This document shows, piece by piece, positions 8,579 through 16,206 of a stretch of 54,318 nucleotides of DNA (position 1 is the stretch's first letter; each line of letters begins with the position of its first letter). Below the pieces are notes generated by a model. The model was given only the letters and a program-made list of their open reading frames with translations, was not told the origin of the DNA and did no database searches. The DNA is taken from positions 1 to 54,318 of the forward strand of contig JAMOVV010000038.1 in assembly GCA_027067385.1 (NCBI GenBank), in the 5' to 3' direction. Origin of the DNA: Desulfarculaceae bacterium (GTDB lineage: Bacteria; Desulfobacterota; Desulfarculia; Desulfarculales; Desulfarculaceae). The translations under genes were made by a program, and so were the position numbers.

Positions 8579-9412
8579 ATGAGAATTCTAGTTGCGCTCG
8601 ACCAGGACACGCGAAGCGCCCATACCTTGAGCCAGGTCACCCGGCTCTTGGTCAATACATGGGCCAACGTCACCCTCCTGGGGATTGTCCCTCGCACCTC
8701 CGGCGACGGGGGCGTCTCCCCTGACTTTGTGGCTACCATGCATCAATACCACCAGGCGGTTCTGGAGGGATTCGATGCCGGGGACCGGCCCTACGCCCCG
8801 GCCGACGAGGACTATGAAATAGCGGAAATCCGGCCGGGCGTCTTTGAAAAAATGGGTAGAGCGGCCGGTGGGATCAAGGAGTTGACGGTCCGCATCCGGG
8901 TGGGCGATCCCACCCAGGCCATCCTGGAGGAGGCCCAGGACTGCGGCAGTGATCTAATCGTTTTGCATGGCGACATGGACAGCCGGCAAAAAATCGCCAC
9001 CAAGGCCGATTGCTCGGTCCTGATCGTAAAAGAGCAGCGGGACACCGGTAGAATCCTATGCTTTTTGGATGACGACCTCCTGAGCCAAAAGTCGCTGGAA
9101 ATGATAACCCAGATGGCGGTGCTGTTTAACGCGGAGATCGAAATCGCCGGCCTTACGGACAAGCAGCCGCAGGAGGGCACCATTGAAAGCAAGCTGGACT
9201 GGCTGATGCGTTACTTTAACCGCAAGGGGATCCAGCCGTGGGTCCAGTTGGTGGCGCTGTCGTCGCTGGAAGAGTTTATTCTCAAGGAAGACCACTGGAG
9301 CCTGGTTACCATGTGGATCGGAGAGACCTCTATCTTCAAACGGCTCTTCTCGGTCAACAAGGTCGCCAAGCTACTCCAGAGTCGCAAGTCTTCTGTTTTG
9401 CTCCTGCGCTAG
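8579..9412 (+). CDS. Tandem universal-stress-protein-like protein
   Basis: This protein of about 277 residues again has two USP-like halves: MRILVALDQDTRSAHTL at the start, SDLIVLHGDMDSRQKIATKADCSVLIVKE closing half one, then RILCFLDDDLLSQKSLEMI and a final KSSVLLLR strand. The track start is GTG at 8573, but the ATG at 8579 keeps the canonical M-R-I-L-V start and AGGTGG is placed immediately upstream, so I prefer 8579. It is the last gene of the operon, followed by a bidirectional terminator. No enzymatic motif is visible. Confidence 0.65.
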   Translation: MRILVALDQDTRSAHTLSQVTRLLVNTWANVTLLGIVPRTSGDGGVSPDFVATMHQYHQAVLEGFDAGDRPYAPADEDYEIAEIRPGVFEKMGRAAGGIKELTVRIRVGDPTQAILEEAQDCGSDLIVLHGDMDSRQKIATKADCSVLIVKEQRDTGRILCFLDDDLLSQKSLEMITQMAVLFNAEIEIAGLTDKQPQEGTIESKLDWLMRYFNRKGIQPWVQLVALSSLEEFILKEDHWSLVTMWIGETSIFKRLFSVNKVAKLLQSRKSSVLLLR

Positions 9413-9500
9413 GCGGCGCCGGGTTGGTTGGCGGGCAAGGACACCCCGGCCGATGGCGGGGGAGGGGTCTTGGTCCGGGGCCGCCGTAGGCCCAAAGAAA

Positions 9501-9526
9501 GAGGCTCCCGCTTGCGCGGGAGCCTC
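9501..9526. terminator. Bidirectional rho-independent terminator
   Basis: GAGGCTCCCGC-TTGC-GCGGGAGCCTC is a perfect 11-bp stem with a four-base loop. On the plus strand it is followed by CAGCTTTT; on the minus strand by TTTCTTT. It lies between the convergent USP-like and RRM genes and can serve both. Confidence 0.88.
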
Positions 9527-9564
9527 CAGCTTTTACCTGGTGGCAGAGGCCTGTTGGGGCCGGC

Positions 9565-9831
9565 TTACCAACGGTTGTTGCGGGGCTCGCGGGGCTTGGC
9601 CTCGTTCACCTTGAGGGAGCGGCCGTCGAGCTCATAGCCGTCGAGGGCCTGGATCGCGTTCTGGCAGTCCTCGCTCTCCATCTCCACGAAACCGAAACCG
9701 CGGGAACGGCCGGTGTAGCGGTCCATGATAATCTTGGCCGAGATCACGTCGCCGTACTGTTCAAACAGGTTGCGCAGAGAGTCTTCGGTTGAGTCGTAGG
9801 ACAGGTTGCCGACGTAAATACTTTTTGCCAT
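9565..9831 (-). CDS. RRM-domain RNA-binding protein
   Basis: This 88-residue protein is a single RNA recognition motif with RNP-2 (IYVGNLSY) near the N-terminus and RNP-1 (RGFGFVEM) around residue 44, plus a short basic tail. Bacterial proteins of this type are small glycine-poor relatives of cold-inducible RNA-binding proteins and bind single-stranded RNA. The start is supported by AGGAG eight bases upstream on the minus strand. A sigma-70-like promoter at 9984-10011 would give a leader of about 145 bases, reminiscent of cold-shock genes whose long 5' UTRs control translation; this is inference. Confidence 0.93.
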   Translation of the reverse strand: MAKSIYVGNLSYDSTEDSLRNLFEQYGDVISAKIIMDRYTGRSRGFGFVEMESEDCQNAIQALDGYELDGRSLKVNEAKPREPRNNRW

Positions 9832-10140
9832 CTCTAAATCTCCTAAATATAGATTGCCCTTCCGATTTTTCGGATAGGGATAAAGGGCCTATTGAACCTA
9901 GACTTTCGTGCTGAGATTTAGGCGCGTCATGCGCCGGAAGGTCCAGCGGGAAGGCTTGGTCTAATCGACCTGGATACTATCCATTCATATCGTTTATGGG
10001 TCAATTGTCAACCTGTTTCTGGGGAATTCTCGTATTATTTGTTATAACAACAGGTTAGCCGGAGGTCCAATTATGATGTATGATGACAACCACGTGATAA
10101 ACGCTTGGTTTACGCCGGCTTGGCCGGCTTGAGGATCGCC
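9832..10140. other. Divergent promoter region and long leader of the RRM gene
   Basis: About 300 bases with no ORF of note, AT-richer around 9970-10060. It contains the RRM ribosome-binding site and leader (to about 9977), a minus-strand sigma-70-like promoter, and the upstream part of the UPF0178 gene. The leader has a GATTTTTCGGATAGGG stretch and CCGGAAGGTCCAGCGGGAAGG, but I see no known riboswitch fold. Confidence 0.5.
9984..10011 (-). promoter_or_regulatory. Sigma-70-like promoter for the RRM gene
   Basis: Reading the minus strand, a perfect TTGACA (10011-10006) is followed after 16 bases by TATGAA (9989-9984). The expected start site near 9977 leaves a leader of about 145 bases. Confidence 0.55.
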
Positions 10141-10593
10141 TTGAAAATATTTATCGACGCCGACGCCTGTCCCCGGTCGGTAAAAGATTTGGTCTTTGGC
10201 GCCTCGGACCGGCTGCGCCTGCCGGTGGTGCTGGTGGCCGACCGCATGGTGTCGCGGCCCCGTTCCCGGCTGGTCTCCACCGTGGTGGTGCCGCGGGACA
10301 TGGACAGCGCCGACGCCCACATCGTGGACCGGGTGGCCCCCGGCGACCTGGTGATCACCGCCGACATCCCCCTGGCCGCGGCGGTGGTGGCCAAGGACGC
10401 CGTGGCCATCAACCCCCGCGGCGAGGTATACACCGAACAAAACGTCCGCGAGCGCCTCTCCCTGCGCGATTTCTCCATGTCCCTGCGCGAGTCCGGCATG
10501 GACCTGGGGGGACCCCCGCCCTTTTCCCGCCAGGACAAGCAACGTTTCGCCTCGGCCCTGGACCGGGAGCTGACCCGTCTGTTAAAGCAATAG
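10141..10593 (+). CDS. UPF0178 (DUF188/YaiI-like) protein
   Basis: The product of about 150 residues belongs to the UPF0178/DUF188 family, PIN-like-fold proteins of unknown biochemical role. Characteristic elements are IFIDADACP at the N-terminus, a middle DMDSADAHIVDRV and DLVITADIPLA, and NPRGEVYT followed by a GGPPPFS segment. The ORF track starts at TTG 10105, but TTG 10141 gives the expected family length and has GAGGA five bases upstream. The gene converges on the lipoprotein gene at 10652 and is separated from it by a long GC hairpin. Acidic residues DAD and TAD could bind a metal, as in PIN nucleases; this has not been shown here. Confidence 0.88.
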   Translation: MKIFIDADACPRSVKDLVFGASDRLRLPVVLVADRMVSRPRSRLVSTVVVPRDMDSADAHIVDRVAPGDLVITADIPLAAAVVAKDAVAINPRGEVYTEQNVRERLSLRDFSMSLRESGMDLGGPPPFSRQDKQRFASALDRELTRLLKQ

Positions 10594-10602
10594 AAGTCTG
10601 GG

Positions 10603-10643
10603 ACCCGGCGGCGAACCGGCCCGGGGGCCGGTCGCCGCCGGGT
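10603..10643. terminator. GC-rich hairpin between convergent genes
   Basis: ACCCGGCGGCG (10603-10613) pairs with CGCCGCCGGGT (10633-10643), with a further CCGGCC/GGCCGG pairing inside. It sits between two converging stop codons and is probably a shared transcript end, though neither side has a clean T-tract. Confidence 0.55.
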
Positions 10644-10651
10644 GGGTGGCT

Positions 10652-11086
10652 TTAGAGCGCGTCCTTGGCCTGGGCATAGGCCTTCTTGAGCGCGGCCATG
10701 GCCTCTTGCAGCTCCTGCTTGGCCTTGGCCAGCCCGTCGCCACTGGCCGCTTTGAGCTGGGCCAGCTTTTCCTGCACCAGGGCCTGTTTCTTTTGCAACT
10801 CGGCCAAGAGCTCGCCGGCCTTGGCCTGGCCGGCCTGGGCCTGCTGTTTCACCTTGGCCATGAGCTCGTCGCCCTGCTGCTTGAGCTCCTGCACCTGGGC
10901 GTCCAGGGCGGCGGTCCACTCGGCCTTTTTCTTTCTGGCCAGCTCCACCGCGCTCTGCACGGTGGCCTTAGCCTGCTTGGTCACCTGCTCCACGGTGCCC
11001 TTGGGTTCATCGTTGGAGTCGCATCCCGCCACGGCCCAGCAAGCGGCTACCACGAGAGTCAGGGCCAGGATAAGAATTTTTTTCAT
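10652..11086 (-). CDS. Coiled-coil lipoprotein
   Basis: The 144-residue product starts with a lipoprotein signal peptide ending in the lipobox AVAGC (Cys22), so it should be lipidated and anchored at the inner or outer membrane. The remainder is almost entirely Ala/Lys/Gln/Glu-rich with heptad-like spacing, predicting one long amphipathic helix or coiled coil. AAGGAGA lies about ten bases before the ATG on the minus strand. Proteins like this act as envelope spacers or have no known role; I do not recognise a specific family. Confidence 0.72.
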   Translation of the reverse strand: MKKILILALTLVVAACWAVAGCDSNDEPKGTVEQVTKQAKATVQSAVELARKKKAEWTAALDAQVQELKQQGDELMAKVKQQAQAGQAKAGELLAELQKKQALVQEKLAQLKAASGDGLAKAKQELQEAMAALKKAYAQAKDAL

Positions 11087-11524
11087 CGTCCGGGTCTCCT
11101 TTTAATGGTGATAATGCCAAACGGTGTCGCAAGGATATAGGGTTCCCGTCGCCGAAGCTCGGTAAAAATGGCGGCGCGCCGGTGACGCCGGAGATGTAGC
11201 CTGGCCGGTTCATGGCCCTCCGCAGCCGGGGGTAGGGTTCAAATACCTAAATATAAAGGCATATCGCCTCGGACCCTGCCCGCGGGCTCCCGGCCGGGAC
11301 GGGTTGGATTACAAAAACGTAATCAATAATGGCTTTTCTAATCATTGTTCCCGTGGCGGACCCTGGGGGCCGGTGGGGGGTCGCGCACGATATCGTATGT
11401 AATAATAATGTGTTATCAATTATTTAATGCGCAGGCCACCCCAGGCGGCCACGATGGCACGCCCCTTGCGTTGCATGAAGCGGCGGCATAGCGAAAATCC
11501 GCGCCAATAACGCGGGGGAGCGTA
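11087..11524. other. Intergenic region upstream of the parA-like gene
   Basis: A 438-base gap with no credible gene. The part from about 11230 to 11430 has AT-rich islands (CTAAATATAAAGGCATAT, TAATAATAATGTGTTATCAATTATTTAATG) in otherwise GC-rich DNA. It carries one TTAC-N6-GTAA palindrome at 11309-11322, matching two further copies after the istB-like gene. It probably holds the promoter and operator of the ParA-like/IstB-like operon. Confidence 0.5.
11309..11322. promoter_or_regulatory. TTAC-N6-GTAA palindrome (site 1)
   Basis: TTACAAAAACGTAA, extended to GATTAC-N6-GTAATC, lies about 200 bases before the parA-like ATG. The same TTAC-N6-GTAA pattern occurs twice before the methyltransferase gene, suggesting a shared DNA-binding regulator. 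Confidence 0.45.
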
Positions 11525-12838
11525 ATGGGTGAGAGTGTAAGTCGTTTTGGAGCGATAGTAGGGCCCCAGGGCATGCGCCGGATCGTGGTGAGCCTGCTCA
11601 AGGGGGGGGTGGCCAAGAGCGAGACCGCGGTGAGCCTGGCCCACGGCATGGCCATGCGGGGGCTCAAGGTGCTTTTGGTGGACACGGACGTGCAGGCCCA
11701 GTGCAGCGACATGCTGGGAATCTATCCCGAGCGCGGCCTGGCCCAGGTCATCGCCGGCTGGCCCGACCCCGACGGGGTCCTGGCCGAGGCCCGGGAGAAT
11801 CTTTGGCTGCTGGCCGGCGGCAACGACCTGGCCGGTGTAAAGATGGAGATCGCGCGGCGGGAGATGTCGCCGGAGTCGGTGCTGGACGAGGCCCTGCAGC
11901 GGTTCCAGGACCGCTTCGACGTGATGATCATCGACACCGCGCCGGGCTGGGACACCCTGTTGGTCAACGCGTTGTTCTGCAGCCGCGAGGTGCTCTCGCC
12001 GGTGTCCATGGAGCCCATGGCGCTCTCGGGGCTCCAGCGTTTTGAGGAGCGCCTGTCGATCATCCAGAAGTACAACCCGCAACTGGTCCTGCGCTGGATC
12101 ATCCCCACCTTTGTCGACGGCCGGGTGAAGAAGACCGCCGAGATACTGCGCCAGTTGAAGGAGCGCTACGGCGAGCTGATCGGCCCGTCCATCAAGTATT
12201 CGGTGAAGCTCTCGGAGGCCCCGGCCTTTGGCAAGACCATCTACGAGCACGATCCCAAGGGGGTGGGGGCCAAGGCCTACCACGCCCTCACCGAGCGCAT
12301 TATGGCCGACGCCCCGGCGCAACGCGCCGCCCGGCCCCGGCCGTCGGCGGCCGAGGCCCCGTCCCGGGCGGTCGCCGGCAAGGTGTCGGCGCGCGTCATC
12401 AGCCCGCGGCCGGCCCAGGTGCAAACGGCCGAGGCGACCGAGGCGGTGGTCGCCGCGGTGGCGGCCCGGGGCCGCACCACCGGGCCGGAGGGCGCCCCGG
12501 TGTCGGCGGCTGAGACCTCGCCGCCGGAGACCATCGCCACCAACGCGGCGGCCCAGGATCAGGGCGCCGCCCGTATCAAGAAGAGCCCGCCGGTGCTGCG
12601 CCAGCGGCTGCGGCGGGACCAGGCCGATGATCCCGGCGCCCCGGCTAAGACAGCGGCCCAGCCGGAGTCGCGTCCCGGTTACGCCAGCCTGCGGGACCGC
12701 CTGGGCCGGGCCCAGCCCGGCCGGACCAGGACGCCGGCCGGGGTGAAAAAGCGCTCGCCCTACTTGAGCCTCAAGGAGAGGTTGCAAAGGGGTTCCCCAA
12801 GCCGGGAAAAATCAGCGCCGCCGTCTGGTGAGTTGTGA
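11525..12838 (+). CDS. ParA/MinD-like ATPase with altered P-loop and repetitive tail
   Basis: The first 260 residues are a ParA-family (SIMIBI, Walker-type) ATPase fold: deviant Walker A KGGVAKSETA (Lys26 signature and Lys31 kept; the usual G-K-T-T is A-K-S-E), switch DTDVQAQ, and Walker B VMIIDTAPG. The C-terminal 170 residues are a low-complexity Ala/Pro/Arg-rich tail with three copies of a basic motif: LRQRLRRD, SLRDRLGRA and SLKERLQRG. ParA proteins move DNA or protein cargo by ATP-dependent dimerisation. GGGGAG precedes the ATG by four bases. No parB or parS is seen; the partner is instead an IstB-like ATPase gene 31 bases downstream. Replication, segregation or positioning roles are inference. 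Confidence 0.8.
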   Translation: MGESVSRFGAIVGPQGMRRIVVSLLKGGVAKSETAVSLAHGMAMRGLKVLLVDTDVQAQCSDMLGIYPERGLAQVIAGWPDPDGVLAEARENLWLLAGGNDLAGVKMEIARREMSPESVLDEALQRFQDRFDVMIIDTAPGWDTLLVNALFCSREVLSPVSMEPMALSGLQRFEERLSIIQKYNPQLVLRWIIPTFVDGRVKKTAEILRQLKERYGELIGPSIKYSVKLSEAPAFGKTIYEHDPKGVGAKAYHALTERIMADAPAQRAARPRPSAAEAPSRAVAGKVSARVISPRPAQVQTAEATEAVVAAVAARGRTTGPEGAPVSAAETSPPETIATNAAAQDQGAARIKKSPPVLRQRLRRDQADDPGAPAKTAAQPESRPGYASLRDRLGRAQPGRTRTPAGVKKRSPYLSLKERLQRGSPSREKSAPPSGEL

Positions 12839-12869
12839 GGACCTGGACCGTAAGAGAGGTGTATGAAAA

Positions 12870-13724
12870 ATGTCTGGGCGTAAAAACCTGCCCGGCTTGA
12901 TGGAAGAGGCCTTCGGCCGGGTGAGCATTCCGGAGCCCCGGGCCAGGGCCAAGGTGGTGCGCATGCCCACCGAGCCCGGCTCTGCCCCGTCAAACACCGT
13001 AAAGAAGATGCTGGCCGAATTGCGCCTCGGCGGCATGGCCGCGGCCTACAACAAGCAGATCGCCAAGCCCGAGTCGGTGGCCCTGTCGTTTGAGATGCGC
13101 TTAAAGCACATGCTGGAGTGCGAGGCCAAGCTGCGGGCCCGTCGCCGCTTCAAGACCCGGCTGCGCCAGGCCGGGCTGCGGCTGCCGGCCACGGTGGAGA
13201 TGATCGACTACGACTACGCCCGGGGGCTGGACCGCGGGCAGGTACAAGAGCTGACCACCTGCGACTGGATCAAGCAACACCAGGACCTCATCGTCTGTGG
13301 GCCGGTGGGTACGGGTAAAACCTTCCTGGCCTGCGCCCTGGCCCACCAGGCCTGCGTCTTGGGATACAAGGCCCTTTATCGGCGTCTGCCCGACCTCCTG
13401 CGGGAGTTGGCCCGGGCCCGGCGCGAGGACCGCTGGGAAAAGACCCGGGCCTTTTTGCAAAAAAAGGACTTGCTGATCATTGACGACCTGGGCCTGGACC
13501 CCCTGGACCAGTGGCAAAAGATGGACCTTTTGGACCTCTTGGAAAATCGTCACGGCCGGCGCTCCACCCTGGTGGCCTCCCCGGCGCCGGAGGCCGACTG
13601 GCCCGAGGTTATCGGATGGTCCACACCGGCCCAGGCCATCGTGGACCGTCTGGCCCACCCGGCCCACCGCATAACCCTGGCCGGCCACTCCATGCGCCGG
13701 CGCCAGCGGCCCTCCCGCGCCTGA
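12870..13724 (+). CDS. Orphan IstB/DnaC-like AAA+ ATPase
   Basis: Residues about 45-280 match the IstB ATPase that assists IS21-family transposases, a relative of the DnaC helicase loader: LRLGGMAAAYNKQ motif, RGLDRGQVQELTTCDWI, Walker A GPVGTGKTF, Walker B LLIIDDLGLDPLD, and a C-terminal VDRLAHPAHRITL. An N-terminal extension of about 45 basic/proline-rich residues is unusual for IstB. No istA transposase gene, terminal inverted repeats or target duplications are seen nearby, so this does not look like an intact IS21 element. It is co-oriented with the ParA-like gene. It may be a domesticated transposon ATPase acting with the ParA-like protein. Confidence 0.82.
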   Translation: MSGRKNLPGLMEEAFGRVSIPEPRARAKVVRMPTEPGSAPSNTVKKMLAELRLGGMAAAYNKQIAKPESVALSFEMRLKHMLECEAKLRARRRFKTRLRQAGLRLPATVEMIDYDYARGLDRGQVQELTTCDWIKQHQDLIVCGPVGTGKTFLACALAHQACVLGYKALYRRLPDLLRELARARREDRWEKTRAFLQKKDLLIIDDLGLDPLDQWQKMDLLDLLENRHGRRSTLVASPAPEADWPEVIGWSTPAQAIVDRLAHPAHRITLAGHSMRRRQRPSRA

Positions 13725-13743
13725 GCGCTGGCGGCCGGTTCGC

Positions 13744-13757
13744 TTACAATTTTGTAA
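13744..13757. promoter_or_regulatory. TTAC-N6-GTAA palindrome (site 2)
   Basis: TTACAATTTTGTAA, 20 bases after the istB-like stop and about 130 bases before the methyltransferase start. Together with site 3 it forms a pair spaced 21 bases centre to centre (two helical turns). Confidence 0.5.
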
Positions 13758-13764
13758 CAGCGAT

Positions 13765-13778
13765 TTACGCTTCCGTAA
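13765..13778. promoter_or_regulatory. TTAC-N6-GTAA palindrome (site 3)
   Basis: TTACGCTTCCGTAA, on the same face of the helix as site 2. The tandem arrangement is typical of cooperative binding by a dimeric repressor or activator at a promoter. Confidence 0.5.
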
Positions 13779-13885
13779 TCGTTTGCCCGGCGGCGCATAC
13801 CCGCGGCCTGAGCCCTGCCTTGACTTTTGGCCGGTGCTCTGTGAACATGGTTTTTGCTTGCCATTATGGGTGGGGGAATCGGCGT

Positions 13886-14551
13886 ATGGGTGATCGGCGC
13901 GAAGGCATCCCGGATCTTTTGGAGCAGGCCGGGGTTACCGGCCGCGAGCGCAGCATCTTAGACGTGGGCTGCGGCACCGGCCTGTGGTCCCTGGCCGTGG
14001 CCCGCAAGTGCCCCCAGGCCACGGTGGTGGGCTTTGACCCCTACGAGCCGGACCTGGCCGAGGCCCGCCGGCAGGCCCAGCGGGAAAACCTGGCGGTGGA
14101 GTTTCACCTGCTGGACTTTGACCAGGCCATGGAGTTTTTTAAAGACCGGCGCTTCGACCTGGTGATGTGCAACGGGGTGATGCACTACCTGGACCGCCCC
14201 CGGGCCTTCAACCGCATGGCCGGGCTGCTGGCCGACGACGGTTGGCTGATGGTCTACCACACCCACTGCGCCGGCTACTACCTGCAGCGCACCCTGCAAA
14301 ACCTACGCGACGGCAAGTTGCGCACCGCCTTTTACTATTCGCGTCCCTTGCGCTGGACCCTGCCGCGCAACCTCATCCTGGGCCGCCACGACGGCGAGAG
14401 CTGCCTCTCGGCCAGGCAACTGGCCCGCTACGCCGACCAGGCCGGCTTGACCATGGAGCTCCTGCCCCCCTCGCCGGAATATCCCCGTTCCTTCCTGGGG
14501 CTGCCGGTGGTTATCTCGGCCCGCTTTAAGAAGACCTCTCCCCCGGCCTGA
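13886..14551 (+). CDS. SAM-dependent class I methyltransferase
   Basis: The product of about 221 residues has the class I methyltransferase Rossmann core: motif I LDVGCGTGLW, acidic end of strand 2 VGFDPYEPD, motif II-like EFHLLDFDQA and motif IV FDLVMCNGVMHYL. The C-terminal part has aromatic/basic segments (YHTHCAGYYLQR) that may form the substrate pocket. The track ORF extends back through the istB-like gene, but ATG 13886 has GGGGGA about nine bases upstream and starts just before the fold. The substrate is unknown; small molecules are typical for this Methyltransf_11/25-like layout. Its stop lies five bases from the convergent sigma-54 regulator gene. Confidence 0.82.
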   Translation: MGDRREGIPDLLEQAGVTGRERSILDVGCGTGLWSLAVARKCPQATVVGFDPYEPDLAEARRQAQRENLAVEFHLLDFDQAMEFFKDRRFDLVMCNGVMHYLDRPRAFNRMAGLLADDGWLMVYHTHCAGYYLQRTLQNLRDGKLRTAFYYSRPLRWTLPRNLILGRHDGESCLSARQLARYADQAGLTMELLPPSPEYPRSFLGLPVVISARFKKTSPPA

Positions 14552-14556
14552 GCCGG

Positions 14557-15972
14557 CTAGGCGCTCACCACCCGCTTGGACTTGATGCCGTATTTCTTCA
14601 TGCGGTTGTAGACCGTCACCCGGTTCACCCCCAGGATGCGGGCGGCGGCCGACTGGTTGCCGCCGCTGGCCTGCAGGGCCCGGAGCAGGGCCGCCTTTTC
14701 GCTGAGATCGTCATGGTCGATCACGGGAGCCGGGGCCGGGGCCGGGGCCGGACCGGCGGTCTCCCCGGCGCCGCCGAGCAGCTTGGGCGGCAGGTGCTCC
14801 AGGTCGATGGGCCCTTGTTCGGAGATGACAAAGGCGTATTCCAACACGCCGTTTAGTTCGCGCACGTTGCCCGGCCAGTGGTAGGACATGAAGCAGTCCA
14901 TGGCCTGGCGGGACAGCCCGGTGATCTCCTTGCCGGTCTTGGCCTTGAGCCGGTGGATGAAGGTGTTGACCAGGGCCGGGATGTCTTCCATGCGCCGGCG
15001 CAGCGGTGGCAGGTGGATGGGGATGACGTTGATGCGGAAATAGAGGTCCTGGCGGAACTGCCCGGCGGCTATGAGCTCCTCCAAGTTGCGGTTGGTGGCG
15101 GTGATCACCCGCACGTCCACCGTGATGGGGGTGTGGTCGCCCACCCGCTCGAACTGCTTGGTCTCCAGGATGCGCAAGAGCTTAACCTGGGTGGCCAGGG
15201 GGATGTCGCCGATCTCGTCCAGGAAGATGTCGCCGCCGCTGGCCGCCTCGAAGCGGCCGATGCGGTGGCGGTAGGCGCCGGTGAAGGCCCCCTTGGTGTG
15301 GCCGAAAAGCTCGCTTTCCAAGAGCGACTGGTTCAAGGCGGCGCAACTGAGCTGGACAAAGGGCTGGTCCTTGCGGGCCCCGCTCTTGTGGATGGCCCCG
15401 GCCACCAGCTCCTTGCCGGTGCCGCTTTCGCCGAAGATGATCACCGGCGCGTCGCTGCGGGCGGCCTTTTGGATCACGTCGAAGACCTTTTGCATGGGCG
15501 GCGAGTCGCCGATGATGCCGTGAAAGCCCTTGGAACAGCCGAGCTGGCGCGATAGCTGGGTCACCTCCCGGTCCAGGCGGTCGAGCTCCGAGATGTCGGT
15601 GAGGGTCTCCACCGCGCCCAGGGGTATACCCTGCTCGTCGCGCAGCACCGAGGCGTTTTTCAACACCGGGATGAAGGTGCCGTCTTTGCGGCGGTAGTTG
15701 CAGCGGCAGCGCTTCATGCCCTTGTGGGCCGGGTCGAACAGGGCGCACCACCAGATTTTGCCCTCGCCCCGCTTGATGGCCAGCTCGCAGGCGTCGCAGG
15801 ACAAGAGGGTGCAGGGCCGGCCCATCACCTCGTCGGAGCTGTAACCGGTGAGGGTCTCAAAGGCCTGGTTGACCATGACGATGGAACCGTCGGGCGCGAT
15901 GACCACCAGGCCGTCGTTCATGGTGTTGATGATTCTCTCCAGCTGCGGATTGATGTGGCTTGGCGTGGTCAC
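14557..15972 (-). CDS. Sigma-54-dependent activator with cysteine-rich PAS sensor
   Basis: This 471-residue regulator has an N-terminal PAS domain (about 10-125), AAA+ domain with GESGTGKE, GAFTGA and FLDEIGDIP, and a Fis-type helix-turn-helix at the C-terminus (AARILGVNRVTVYNRM). The PAS domain carries six cysteines in a compact stretch (Cys54, 59, 62, 76, 89, 91; SCDAC...WWC...RCRC), suggesting a redox, metal or Fe-S signal instead of phosphorylation. The GTG start has GAGG seven bases upstream. It is divergent from the sulfur-respiration operon, whose promoter is of the -24/-12 type with an upstream palindrome, so it is almost certainly that operon's activator. Confidence 0.9.
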   Translation of the reverse strand: MTTPSHINPQLERIINTMNDGLVVIAPDGSIVMVNQAFETLTGYSSDEVMGRPCTLLSCDACELAIKRGEGKIWWCALFDPAHKGMKRCRCNYRRKDGTFIPVLKNASVLRDEQGIPLGAVETLTDISELDRLDREVTQLSRQLGCSKGFHGIIGDSPPMQKVFDVIQKAARSDAPVIIFGESGTGKELVAGAIHKSGARKDQPFVQLSCAALNQSLLESELFGHTKGAFTGAYRHRIGRFEAASGGDIFLDEIGDIPLATQVKLLRILETKQFERVGDHTPITVDVRVITATNRNLEELIAAGQFRQDLYFRINVIPIHLPPLRRRMEDIPALVNTFIHRLKAKTGKEITGLSRQAMDCFMSYHWPGNVRELNGVLEYAFVISEQGPIDLEHLPPKLLGGAGETAGPAPAPAPAPVIDHDDLSEKAALLRALQASGGNQSAAARILGVNRVTVYNRMKKYGIKSKRVVSA

Positions 15973-16041
15973 GATGCCGCCTCGTCCTTCCCGGCAAAAT
16001 TAGTTATGGGTGTTAATTATAAACAAGCGCTCGGGGTATGG

Positions 16042-16054
16042 CAACATGTGTTAA
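16042..16054. promoter_or_regulatory. Half-site resembling the downstream palindrome
   Basis: CAACATGTGTTAA matches 11 of 13 bases of the left arm of the palindrome at 16073-16103. It may be a secondary binding site for the same activator, close to that activator's own start codon (autoregulation). Confidence 0.4.
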
Positions 16055-16072
16055 AATATTTAATGCGGATAA

Positions 16073-16103
16073 CAACACCTGTTAACGGTATTAACAGGTG
16101 TTG
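16073..16103. promoter_or_regulatory. Enhancer-like 13-bp palindrome for the sigma-54 activator
   Basis: CAACACCTGTTAA and TTAACAGGTGTTG are perfect inverted copies separated by CGGTA. The centre is about 120 bases upstream of the -24 element, a normal distance for an upstream activating sequence bound by a Fis-type HTH dimer. Confidence 0.72.
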
Positions 16104-16206
16104 CGCCTGGCCCTGCCGCCCGGGGAGGCCTGCCGGCTCGGCGGTTACATGATATTGTTTTTTAGTTACAGGTAGTTAAGATTTTGCGCCTCCCCGGCTC
16201 GCCGCT

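Noticed and set aside
12870-13724. Intact IS21-family insertion sequence
   Set aside because: Only the IstB-like ATPase is present; I found no istA and no terminal inverted repeats flanking it.
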